From assembly GCA_907163345.1 (NCBI GenBank), contig CAJQUN010000040.1:1736001-1800000 (forward strand): a stretch of DNA of 64,000 nucleotides. Reading direction: 5' to 3'. Each line of letters opens with the position of its first letter. Position 1 is the stretch's first letter. The position numbers were made by a program, and so were the translations under genes. Below the pieces are notes generated by a model that was not told the origin of the DNA, searched no databases, and saw only the letters and a list, made by a program, of their open reading frames with translations. Shown piece after piece: positions 1 through 10,951 of this stretch. The stretch comes from Haberlea rhodopensis. Taxonomy: Eukaryota; Streptophyta; Magnoliopsida; Lamiales; Gesneriaceae.

Positions 1-238
1 GCTTGTTAAAATAGACAAGCTATTGTTGGCAATTTTTTATGAATTCGAACTTTTGGAAAGCTGGTTTATAACAGTGTTCAGTGAGATAACTCTTAATCTA
101 TTCCCATGATAGTTTGTTGTCTGAATGGTAAGATAGATGCTTTTCAATTGTCTACTCGAGTCTTATATGCACTAGTGGTTCTTACTTTATCATGAATCAA
201 GTTAATTGGCGTTGACTTACGACTGTTTCCTCTTGTAG

Positions 239-937
239 TTTTCCCATCTTGCATGGGTTCAAACAGATAGAAAGTCGGGAGGTTTGGGAGATTTGAAGTA
301 TCCACTAGTTTCTGACGTCACCAAATCAATTTCAAAATCATACAGTGTGTTAATTCCCGATCAGGTATGTATTATATTGTTGTACCATTTCTGATTTTTA
401 TATATTGTGTGAACTATTCTCGAAGTTTCTATATTCAGCAAATTTTATGATAGCAGACATCTAATAATTATTTGTGGTGTTATTTCAGGGAATTGCATTG
501 AGGGGGCTTTTCATCATTGACAAGGAGGGGGTAATTCAACACTCCACCATCAATAATCTTGCTATCGGCCGCAGTGTTGATGAAACCTTGAGAACTCTTC
601 AGGTGACGTTATATGTTGGATATCCGCGACTGTCCCTATTATTATTGTCAGTTTCTTATTGGCACAAGGAACGAAATGTGTCCGTTAGGCTGTTGTATGT
701 TTAAAAAGATCTGGTTTATGGCTTATTTTCGAATGGGAGACTAGTGATGGCTGTTGCATGGTTCTTTCATGTGTGAAGGAGTTTTGTTAATCTGATGCTG
801 TTATTATGCTACTCGTGTAGGCTTTGCAATATGTGCAAGAGAACCCTGATGAAGTATGCCCAGCCGGATGGAAGCCAGGGGAGAAGACCATGAAGCCAGA
901 TCCCAAGCTTAGCAAGGAATTCTTTGCCGCTGTTTAA
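239..937 (+). CDS. BAS1: 2-Cys peroxiredoxin, chloroplast type (3' exons only)
   Basis: This is the C-terminal part of a thioredoxin-dependent peroxidase that reduces hydrogen peroxide and alkyl peroxides in the chloroplast stroma. Three exons join in phase: 239-364 (42 codons), 489-602 (38 codons) and 821-937 (38 codons plus TAA), all with GT-AG borders. The products read FSHLAWVQTDRKSGGLGDL, then GIALRGLFIIDKEGVIQHS, then ALQYVQENPDEVCPAGWKPG. The VCPAGW motif holds the resolving cysteine of typical 2-Cys enzymes. The GGLGDL loop and a tail after VCP are the features linked in this family to sensitivity to over-oxidation. The transit peptide and the peroxidatic-Cys exon (VCPTE type) lie left of the window, so bases 1-238 are intron. 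No frame damage is seen. The call is from recognition of the family; the plastid assignment is inference from the sequence type. Confidence 0.93.
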
Positions 938-2440
938 GTTCACAAGGTCCAATCGAATACCGGTTTGCTGTCATTTTACCGTTTATAGAGGCTATAGAAA
1001 ATGGTGTCCATCAACCATATTTTTCAGTCTACTCTTCAGATTTGAATGCTTGGGAATGACTGTTAAATTGAATGGACGACTTTTTATTGTAAGAATATAA
1101 TACTCCCTTCGATTGCACTTTTTTATTTTATTTTATGGCGAATGCAAACATGAGTAATGATTTTCGATGCGAGGATGATGAATTAGGTCACAAAGAAAGA
1201 GATCACTATATTGTTAAAAATCGATTTTGTCTTTGCTACCCCAATGGGTATATCTACCATGCATTAAGGATATTCCAATCTATGTGAGAAATTTGGAAAT
1301 TCTCACGAGATTCGCATTTAGAGGATTTGCCTTGAAATCAGTCATGTTTCACAACATGGATGGTAACGTCATTAGTTGAACTTGAATTTCTTGAATCTGG
1401 ATTAATGATAATGAGGGGTGACAGGTGGTGAGTAAAATTTCTGTTAAACCGAATTAATCGAATTAATTCAGAAATTTGGTTCGGTTGATTCCGTTTTTAG
1501 AAAACCTATCAGTTTGGTCCGGTTTTATTTTCAATTTAAAAATATCGGTCAATCGAATTAGCCAAAAAAGCTAAATAGTTTTTTTAAAAAAATTATTTTA
1601 ATTTTTTTTAAATCAATTTATTTATTTCTTTTATTAGTATTTTTTAAAATTTTAAAATCAAATTTATTATTTTTTAATTTTTCTTTATTTTTTAAAAAAT
1701 TTCGATTACCCACCGAATTAACTGATATTTTGTTTCGTTCGACTAAATCAGTTTTTTTATAAAAAAAAATTCAGTTGGTTTGGTATTATTTCGGTTTTGG
1801 AAATTCGGTTCGGTCGGTGACCGATATAACCGTATATATAGTTGGATATATGAGTTTCTCATGTTTTGATGCATAGATATATACTGCACAGAAAAATATT
1901 TCTTCTGATATAAAATTAGTCATCACTACGGCCGTATAGTTTCAAAACAAAAAGGTCAGGTAAGTGTGCACCGGAGCTGTCGATATATGTATATATACCA
2001 AATATTGTATGCCCAAAATTTGACGATATACTTGTTCATCGGCGAATCACAAGGTGGGGAGACCCGACACCGGTACCACTTCTTCCCAGATCAGTTTGGA
2101 TGTGATCTCATATCATTCTGGAATATGTTCCTGCATAAATTATAATTTCGTTAGTAACTGAGACGGAGCAAAAGAAGATGAAAATTCGATTGTACTCGAG
2201 TTATGAATGTTAAAAAGGGGGAAGAAAGTTGCTGTACAAAACATGAATCAGACTAAAATGTCGATATTTATGATGAGATATGTTGTCGACAAGATCAAGA
2301 ATGAGCATTCAAGATGGTTCAGTATCGACTAGAAACATACGAAAGAAAAAGTATGACATTAAACGAAATTACCGAAAAATAAAGGAAGCCAACATGACAC
2401 CAATCATTATAGAGGTGCGAGATTATGTAGCCAATTCGGT
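938..2440. other. intergenic, with AT-rich CGGTT-rich degenerate repeat
   Basis: The first ~180 bases are the likely 3' UTR of the peroxiredoxin gene. Bases 1430-1830 hold an AT-rich stretch where CGGTT and AACCG motifs recur in both orientations at its ends, with long T/A runs between. This looks like a decayed non-autonomous element, but I could not find a target-site duplication. The rest (1850-2440) shows no gene. Confidence 0.4.
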
Positions 2441-2445
2441 GGCTG

Positions 2446-3400
2446 TTAGGTCTTAGAATTTTGGTTACAGGAACAACAAAGCACACAATATTACAGGAAC
2501 TCAGTTACTATTTGATTAGAGATAAAAAGACTACAATACACAAGATAAACAATCACGAAAGACTTAAAGATACTCCTCTGTATTTCCCTAGTATGATGCT
2601 AGTTACACTTTTCTAAATATGTCTGGATGAGTAACTACCCAATCTCACTCTTAATATATTCCTTCCACTCACGTATGCCTCCCTCCCACGTTTAGATTAC
2701 ATTTTTCTTGATTTTGGGCTCGCTATTAACTTCTGGACCCAATGTGCAATCTATGTTATTTGGGTCCAGAACAACATTTGGGTGTTCGATATAGCTTGCG
2801 TTCATAACATTGCCCATCCCTTTAAAATTCGTATTGTCCTCTAGGCGAGAATACAAGGTTCCCATTCTCCCAAATGCATCATCGATAAAATTGATCACCT
2901 CTCCCCCTCTTTTCATATGTTGTTAGCACCAACTATTCCACCAATTATGATAATATGGAAATGACCTCTCTCCTCCTCCTCTTCCATCAACTGCCATTGT
3001 TGAGCCCCAATTGTTATGTTCAAAATTAATACTTGAATGGCTGGCTCCCAAAAGCGATAAAATAGATCTATTTTGCGACCCTGGCTAAAAATTGTCATAT
3101 TGAGTTTCCCATCATTGTCTTTATGTTGGGCTAGTTCTTGGCAAAGCATCCCCAATGTCATGAAAACAAGTGACTAGTACTTTATTGATTGCCAAAACCA
3201 TGTCGCGCTGTTCTAGTAAATTTTCAGTATTAGACCCTGAGAAGCGGCCTTTGACCCTCAATACTTGACGCCAGATAGGATCTTTTTTCACGAATGCCTG
3301 GATCCAAGAGTCGTTCAGGCCAAAACTACGAGCTTTGGAGAGCAAAGCGAAATAAACTTCAATCTCTAGTATCCTTACGAGCGGCATAGGCCTTTTGATT
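2446..3400 (-). mobile_element. possible LTR-element remnant
   Basis: On the minus strand a purine tract (GTGGGAGGGAGG, near 2680-2692) precedes about 230 bases that begin TGAGTGG and end CCTAACA, the arrangement of a polypurine tract followed by a 3' LTR. The minus-strand reading frames upstream (to about 3387) are short and broken, and I recognise no gag or pol motif in them. No second LTR or target-site duplication was found. This is a weak call based on layout only. Confidence 0.25.
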
Positions 3401-4036
3401 CAACTAATGAGAAGAACAGGTCCTTCAACACCAAATATGATTTGGTCAAGGATTGAGCTTATTGGATAAATTGGAATACCTTGAACAAACGAAGGTCTTC
3501 GGATGAACTAGAACTATATTTTCAACTAAGTTGAAAAACTTTCCCAAATAGCATGAACCCTTTCAAGCTCATCCGTGAGAACCCCAGAAAATGCACCACC
3601 AAAATCAGTATCATTTATATTACTTCCATGTTGATGGCTCTGAATCGTGGACAATCTGCAGAACCAATACTTAAAGCAACAGAAGGATTGGTGACAAATG
3701 ATTTTCTAGAAGTTGCCTATAGACTCCTACTCAAACCCATGAGACATACAGGATCTCCACGACGTAGTGCATATTCGGAAGTCTCTTGACCCAATAATTT
3801 TTGTGGACCGCCGTCACCTTGTCTGTTCGTTGCCACCGCCACTGTCGCCACCGCCACGACCGACTACCAGCCATTGATCGACCCCATATCACTTGCTTGT
3901 GCGCAGTTCGTTCCCCATCGCATTTCCCGAATTTAATGTAACATGCCCTCGATTGGCTCGATTGGGATTATACAAATTGGGCCCAATTTTAACAAAGCCC
4001 ACACTCCAATTTAACATGTTAAAAGTATTTTTAATA

Positions 4037-5684
4037 AAGGAAATTACAAGAAGGTACCACTTTTTAAAACATCTTTCAAATAAATCACCCAAAAAAATCT
4101 TCTTTCAACTAAATATATCTTTTAAAAAATTTATTTCAAATAAGTCCAATTTATCAAACCCTAATATAATTAGTCCATTAAGATGATTAAAATATCCTTG
4201 CTCTACACCTTCATCCCCAAGCCTTTGCCTACTTTCCACCATCGCGTTGCCCTCTGAAGCTTCTGATTTGTTTCTGATTTTTGTTCCACAATTCTGCAAA
4301 GGATTCTTCGAACAAATTGAGATAATTTCATTTGGAATCACTTTATTAGGTTGTGTTGTGTGATCATATTTACAATTTATGTTGTGATTGTTGTTGATTC
4401 CTTGTTCCCTCTCAGTGAATTATTTCTAATGCTCTGGGTGTTTGCTTGAATTCTGTTTTAGCGACTAACTTCTGATCGAATTTCAGTTGTTCTAGCCTCG
4501 CGTTCTTCGATCGTGATTTTCTAAAATCATTGAATTATTTTTCGTTGAATTTTGGATTAATTTTCTTAAGTTGAACGCTCAATTTTGGGGCAGAGAACGT
4601 GAATCTAAAAAAATTGAGGAAATTGTTAATTTATCCTTATTCTCGTTGTTTTGAATTTCTTTCCAATTCGTGCATTCGGTTTGCATTCCTTGCTTATATT
4701 GTTGAATCGATCATTTGATACAAGAACGATTTGGTGGTACAATCGCTTTATTTGATTTTGATTATTTAATTTTTACATGCACCGACTGAATTGTCGGTGC
4801 ATGTAATTTCATGCACCAATCGAGTCTATCGGTGCATGTAAATTACATGCACCGATAGTCTCATATGCATGCATTGATGTAGTTTTTTTTCCTGCGGTGG
4901 ACTTGTTACCATCTGTGTCTATCGGTGCATGTGATTTACATGCACCGATAGAAACATATGAGATAGTTTAATATGCATAATCTATCGGTGCATGTGATTT
5001 ACATGCACCGGTAGAGATAACACCGGTAGAGTCTATCGATGCATCTAAATCACATGCACCGATAGACTCAAATGCATGCGTTGAGGTTGTTTTTTTTTTC
5101 CTGCGATGGACTTGTATCATCTGTGTCTATCGGTACATGTGATTTACATGCACCGATAGAAACATATGAGACAGTTTAATATGCATAATCTATTGGTGCA
5201 TATTACTCATGCGATGCATATAAAATTGAGTAATGAGATGCATGTAAAATTACTAATGCGGTGCATGTAAAATTACTCATGCGTTGCATGTAGAATTGAG
5301 CAGTGCATGTTAAAATCAACTAAAGCGGTGCATGTTAAAATCGACGGTGCATGTAAAATTACTAGTATCGTTCATGTAAAATTGAGCGGTGCATGTAAAA
5401 ATTGACTCATGCGGTGCATGTAAAATTACTCACTCGGTGCATGTGAAAATGAGTCATGCGGTGCATGTAAAATTACTCACTCGGTGCATGTGAAAATGAG
5501 TCATGCGGTGCATGTAAATTATTCTTGCGGTGCATGTAAAAATTAATTATGCGGTGTAGCGTGTTTTCATAAGTGGGGTTAGTTTGGTCATTGTATTCAA
5601 AAATGGACTTAGTTGAAAGAACTTTTTATTGGGTGACTGGGCCGAAAAACCTTTTACCTAATGATACCGGCCCGAAATTTTCCC
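4037..5684. mobile_element. Mutator-like (MULE) non-autonomous element
   Basis: The unit is flanked by 9-base direct repeats, TTTTTAATA (4028-4036) and TTTTTAATG (5685-5693), matching at 8 of 9 positions; 9 bp is the usual Mutator-superfamily TSD. The ends are degenerate inverted repeats. The left end starts AAGGAAATTAC and runs into AAATCACCC and CTTCTTTCAACTAA. The reverse complement of the right end starts GGGAAAATTTC and runs into CAGTCACCC and TTCTTTCAACTAAGTCC. No transposase is present. The left interior (4190-4700) reads like promoter or 5'-UTR sequence and could be captured host DNA. The right interior is the palindromic repeat array described separately. Confidence 0.6.
4776..5560. 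repeat. palindromic and direct repeat array built on GGTGCATGTAAATTAC
   Basis: Bases 4776-5161 contain six perfect or near-perfect palindromes of about 30-35 bases in which CTATCGGTGCATGT is mirrored around a short AT spacer (near 4776, 4827, 4917, 4981, 5033 and 5127). A unit of about 207 bases carrying two of them plus TTTTTTCCTGCG is repeated in tandem (from 4854 and from 5061). Bases 5200-5560 change to direct repeats of GGTGCATGTAAAATTACTC in many imperfect copies. Every copy contains CATGCA or its complement TGCATG, which is the RY element bound by plant B3 factors such as ABI3 and FUS3; a regulatory role is only inference. Confidence 0.85.
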
Positions 5685-5693
5685 TTTTTAATG

Positions 5694-6916
5694 AATCTCA
5701 TACCCCAATCATCAACTAAAGCCACCTCCTAGCCGATCAAACCATTCCCTAATGTGACGCCCCCAACGCCTCGCCTCCATATCATGAAGCTATTGTCCGT
5801 GGCTATGTCTTCTCTCCAATTTCCATCTCTGAACCTGTCAATTCTGCTGCCCGTGTATTGCTCCTTATATGGGTACATCTGCTCCAACCGAATCACACAC
5901 TCGTTCATCCCCGCTTGTCTCAATGTAGTACGAAACAACTTCTCTCTCTTCAGACGTTAAGAGTTTCTCAAAATAACAACTACTAAACTACAAACATCAA
6001 ATAGAAACAACAAAATAAAATGTAAATACTACCACTAAAATATTACCACAACTTGAAGTAATGATCCACAAATTGTAAACCACAAAATCTTGGAAATTAT
6101 GCGGAAAACCTCCGAATGAATGAGAGAAAATGGAGGAAATATTTTGTGAAGAGGAAGAGGAGAGAAGAAAAGGAAGGAAGGAAAAAAAAGGGGCGGTCAA
6201 TTGATTAATGTATTATTGAAAACATCATCTGAGATGAGACTTTCGATAATATTTTTTTAAAGAAAAATTAAAAACGCCATCAAAGATGTCGCTATTTTGT
6301 TAACATATGTTCAATTTTCGAATATTTAACTAAAAAATCCGTGCAATATAAAGATTCTGTTTCCAATTTTTCAACCATCAAATTACATAAATGTCCTTGT
6401 TTGTTTATAACGTGAATGCTCATATTTGTTAATTGATTAAATTATTTAAGGTTGAGTTTGGATTAAATTAACATAAAAGCCAAAGACGATTTGGTTGCCC
6501 AATGCCACTCATAGGGTGACCGAATAGGTGAAGTATGTGATCGAAGAGGCCTTTTGTCACGAGTTCGGTTGCTCCTACCAACACTTTTTTGATTGAGCAC
6601 GTCGCACCAGGCTGACCTAGTGCGGTTTATCTGTCTGGCGTAGTTTACATGCTATTGCGTCAGCCCGAGTGCGCACCCAAAAGTTAAAAAAACAAAAAAA
6701 ATAGTTGCTCAATGCCCATTAATGCATGAGTTCACTTCACCTATCTTACATAAATATTCAAACATAAAGATTGTCTATTCAACCATGAATCAAACGTTTA
6801 AAACAGAATTCATTGTTATAACAAACAACACACATCTAGCGATCTTCTGGGCCGAGAAATGATCACCACGTTAGTTGACGAAATATTTGCACTCAAAACG
6901 TACAATCACAGAAACG
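5694..6916. other. intergenic, no recognisable gene
   Basis: A minus-strand frame at 5729-5938 has coding-like composition (GMNECVIRLEQMYPYKEQY), but I recognise no family, and the likely upstream continuation (LTSEEREVVSYYIE, near 5940-5960) is in another frame. It may be a decayed gene end clipped beside the Mutator-like element. Bases 6200-6900 are AT-rich without features. Confidence 0.3.
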
Positions 6917-8498
6917 CTATTTTGTAGGTGGTGCAGGTTCAGACGGGAGACTTGGTTCAAGTACCTGAAGCATACCGGTTGCTAGCCTCCTGGTAAGATC
7001 TTCAGCTGAGACTTTCACGACATCCCTTCTCATGCCAATGTCAGCTGCGTAACGGCTAGCACAATAAACCCCAACAGCAGTTGCTGCCATGCCGTAAATA
7101 TTAGTAGTCACAAGACGCATTGGTGTAGACAAGACGGCAGCAAGGGGGCCGCCTATGATGGACACAGCCTGTCCACTTTGGCCCATCGCACTCTGATCCA
7201 GCACCAGTAATCCTGTCTTGCAGTAGATAGCAAAGTCTTCACAATTCTTCTTGAATATGTTGTAGCACCCAAATCCGTTGTCAAGAAGGTACTTTGCTCG
7301 ATGAACCACAATATCATCTTCGTCAGAGACGGCGAGCGTGCATGTTCCTCCACGTGCTTTTGTAAGAAAGAGTGCGTGGTTGACAGAGTACTCAAAGCGG
7401 TACAGAACGCCACCAGCTAGGAAGCAGTTCAAGCACGAGGAGACCACCCCATGACCCTCTTCTACGTGGACACAGGTTGGGCACGGCACATGAGACCGTG
7501 CTGGTCCAGAGCTTACTAAGAGGAAATCTAAGACCGTGCCAGTTCCAACTTCTTGGCCACGTCTTGTGAAGTGAATGACTTTATTGTCGCCAGTATAGAT
7601 TCCTGTGGGAAGCAGACACAATAATAATGAAAGTACACAGAAAAAATAACCATCAAATATCTCCAAGCTCTTTTTCAAGGTTTCAGATTCACAATGCTTG
7701 GATCCAGGATTTGTGGTGAGAAGCATGAAGAAAAACCAAAATCAACCAAAGAAAAAAAGTCCCTAAAACATTGAGCTAAAATAAATCTGACAAATTTTGA
7801 GGTTAATTTGATCGTAAAAGGCCAAATTTCAGAGGGAAATGACTCATGTTCGCGACAGAGACAGATTGGCCATTAGGATTGAAAAAATCTATACATCTTG
7901 CCGAGGTTGAGAGGGCCATTAAAATTTTGACGAAAATGACTGTAAGGACCATTAAATTTCGAAAAATTGTAAACATGAGTGAGCAAATTTGTTTTGAGTG
8001 TCACGACGAGAGATTAAAATGGAACTATCCCTACGACTCTTATTTGAAAATTCAATTCAGCAAAATACACTATCCATTAAACAAATTGACACCAAAATTT
8101 TCTTATAAAACCAAACAAGAAAAACGTATTCTTTCCCCTCAAAAAGCTAAAATCAAATGGATAATGTATCATCAACAAATAAAAAATTCAAAATTCAAAA
8201 AATACAGCATTCATTGCGCACAGATTGCTCCATATCCCCGATCCGGAATAAGATCGAACGAAGAAACACAAACAATGACAAAAAAAACTGACCATGGTGA
8301 GCATAAATATATGCTGTGCGCCAGGAATATATGTGATCGCCTGGTTTGAGGCTGCTCCTTTCAACCCTGTCCGTTTTTATTCAAACACACCCAATTGAAT
8401 CCAGTGAAAAAAAAAAAAAAAACAAGGACAAAGTTGATATAAACAAAAATGGGAAAAAAAATGATCATTAAAATTTACCGATTCGAGAGCAGCCCCAT
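6917..8498 (-). CDS. LRAT/NC-domain protein (NlpC/P60 fold)
   Basis: Three exons on the minus strand join in phase: 8498-8479 (20 nt, MGLLSN plus part of Arg), 8366-8293 (74 nt) and 7602-6917 (686 nt, TAG stop), giving 259 aa. All junctions are GT-AG. The start is the ATG at 8498 because it gives the family's conserved MGLLSNR...LKPGDHIYSWR opening; exon 2 has no ATG and an in-frame stop just upstream. Expected LRAT-fold residues are visible: His in HHGIYTGD, KVIHFTRRGQE, and the catalytic Cys in NCEDFA. A hydrophobic C-terminal stretch (about residues 185-235) could sit in a membrane. Plant homologues of this length exist, but their substrate is not established; the fold suggests thioester acyl-transfer or hydrolase chemistry. 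The gene has no close functional neighbour. Confidence 0.88.
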
Positions 8499-10270
8499 TT
8501 TTAATCCTTGCTTTTCTTCGGCACTAGCTAGAATAAATATGATTGCTTATTCAAGACGCGGGTGGAACCTTTTCCCCTATTTTGCAAATTTTGATGCGGT
8601 TAAGGAAAACAGATCGCGTAGGGGAGATGACAACTGCTTGTGTCCTCGTGTGATGTCTACACATAGGCAGTCGACCAGCAATTAATGAAGTAAAACGCTG
8701 AAGACATTCTAACAAAAAAAATTAAGATAAATATAATAAACTTAATTTCGGGGGAATTTAATTAATCTACTCCATGTTAAGTGATTATTTTTAAAATAGC
8801 TTTATTTATTAATTTTTTTACAAAATAATTTTTAAAAATTCTAAAATACCCTTTTGTTCTACACTTTTTTTCCATCTATAATAATGTATTAAAGTACATC
8901 CGGTACATCTATGATGTTTTCTCTTCGATTTTGTTGTGATGATTCAGGTGTGTGTACTTCGATAGCGTCGGAGATAAGCTAATGAGGTCTTTTATAACTG
9001 TTGCTCTTTAGTTAATATATATTATCGTTCAAAAAAAAAAAAATCAAGTTTCATACAATCGTTGTTATTCTTTTGATCTACATTAAATTACATCTAATAC
9101 AACATGAACTCTTAGGATTATCAGAATATAATCGATCATCTAATTTATCTTCTCAATATCCTACCACCCAACTAAATATAATATTCATATGAAATGTCAG
9201 ACAATGTCAAATTAATTACCTTAGCAAAAATTAATTTTAATATAAACCATAGAACGTATAATCAAACTAACAAATATTGTTTAATTACAATCAATTACAT
9301 ATATAAATATATAATTAATGTATATTGATGTCATATGACATATTAGCTTTGTCAGGTAAATTCCCTGTAAGAAACCGAACAAACAGAAAGTATCTGAATA
9401 AGCAACATCCGAGCACAAGGTAGCCGAACGCTATTAAACCCTGCTCGGCATACTAGTCAAAAATACTAGCGGAAGACCCGACTGTAACCAACAAATTAAC
9501 CGAAGGAGATAAACGTGCGTTAACGGGGTGTAGATTTCTCGGACACACTCGCCACATTAACGCCACGATCAGGGGAGATCGTGTTCTAGCTTTCCCGCCA
9601 ATTAAACACTGAAATTGGCCCTATAAATAGACGCTTAGAGTTTCATTAAAGGGGTTGAACTTTTTATGCAAAAGAGATTCCGAAGAGAGCATTATTTTGT
9701 TTGTTCGGGCATTTCTTGTTATTTTTCCATATATCCTTGTGTAATAATTTTTCACTTATATATTATGTCAAAAGTCCTGTAACAAATTTCGATTGTGATC
9801 ATTGCAAATTATACTGGACTAGGTCCCGTGGTTTTTCCTTCAATTCGAGGGTTTTTCACGTAAAAAATCTTGGTGTCTTTCTTTTATTTTTCGCATACAT
9901 TTAAATCTACTGAACACGAAGAATAACAGATCACATCATATATATTATATATAAAAATCTTATTACGACTGACAGTTGAAAAATGTATATGCATAATTCA
10001 AAAAATATATATTGCTTTGAATTCTCTTGTATATTTAGGTCTTTATATCTTATTTTTCTCACTAACCAAAGAATAACACAATTATATATTTAATTAGATA
10101 CTATAACAAAGTATTTAATATTTTCTCATTTTCCAAAATTTGTGTTTAATACCAACAAATACTTAAAAAATGCAATTAAACACAATTTCAAGTATGGGGT
10201 GCCGAGTGAAAACAATTCTGAATTTCAGGGGCTAATGAGCAATAACGTATTAGAAATCAGAACACACTAG
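8499..10270. other. intergenic, AT-rich
   Basis: Bases 8560-8690 are the probable promoter side of the LRAT-domain gene. Bases 8700-9340 are AT-rich with an A13 run near 9032 and no coding sign. Bases 9350-9905 carry an LTR-like segment listed separately. Bases 9905-10270 are again AT-rich. Confidence 0.4.
9350..9905 (+). mobile_element. solo LTR or LTR remnant
   Basis: The segment contains a promoter-like CCTATAAATAGACGC (near 9621). Downstream is a T-rich stretch with GGTTTTTCCTTCAATTC, GGGTTTTTCACGTAAAAA and TCTTGGTGTC (9830-9875), wording typical of the U5 end of plant Copia LTRs. It is less AT-rich than its surroundings. No second copy, PBS or clear 5-bp duplication was found, so the ends are approximate. 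Confidence 0.5.
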
Positions 10271-10349
10271 TAGAGTCACCAAATTGCTCCAACTTCTTCA
10301 TTCACAGATTGCAAGCAATCGCACTTTTCACAAACGGCGGAAAGGATTG

Positions 10350-10951
10350 GTAAGCGTCACCTGGGTAACCGACATTTTGTAGCAACTCTTCGTTTTATTA
10401 TTTATTTTTTTATTGGAGGAATTTATGTTCATGGTATGTACCCGCATCGCTTTGAGTTTATATATTGTAATTCGTTCTTGTCTGTATTATACTTTGAGTG
10501 AAAAATCGTGTTCGAAGCTTTCGGTGTTGTGTTTTGGCGACGTGAGCTTGAAAAATGGTATAAAAGCTTCGCATGAAAATTTTTTGTGGTGTTGGATCGA
10601 GTTTGTAGATATTCTTAAACTATTTTCCGTTGATTATTTAATATATGGGATATTGTATTTTGTTGTGTTGTCTCTTTTTTCAATTCCGTACATGTAAGCA
10701 TGCTGCTCTTACTTACGAGACATTTATTATTGTGTTAAATGAGAAACCTATATGCACAAGTGCTGTTTAATCTTGAAAATCATTATCGTTAGCTGACATG
10801 TATAATTCCATACATGTATAGTGTTCTACGGGGAACCATGATCTTCAATTGAAACTTTGTTTTCATTTTTTGGACTCAGCGAGAAATTAATTATTTTTTT
10901 TGTGGCAAAAAAAATAAAATGGCACAGCAGTTTGTCCTTGAAGTTTTATAG
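10350..10951 (+). other. likely 5'-UTR intron of the RRM/SR-rich gene
   Basis: A donor GGTAAGCG at 10349-10356 follows a UTR-like stretch. An acceptor TTGAAGTTTTATAG ends at 10951, directly before the ATG at 10952. A retained intron argues against this locus being a processed (retro-copied) pseudogene. Confidence 0.55.

Noticed and set aside
3553..3789. 78-codon plus-strand open frame
   Set aside because: No recognisable domain; it sits among LTR-remnant-like and low-complexity sequence.
4776..5560. CRISPR-like array
   Set aside because: Repeats are contiguous palindromes and degenerate direct repeats without unique spacers, in a plant nuclear context; it is a minisatellite inside a transposon.
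7846..8349. 167-codon plus-strand open frame
   Set aside because: It is antisense to intron 2 and exon 2 of the LRAT-domain gene, whose spliced reading is far better supported. The composition is AT-driven (Lys/Ile/Asn rich) with no motif.
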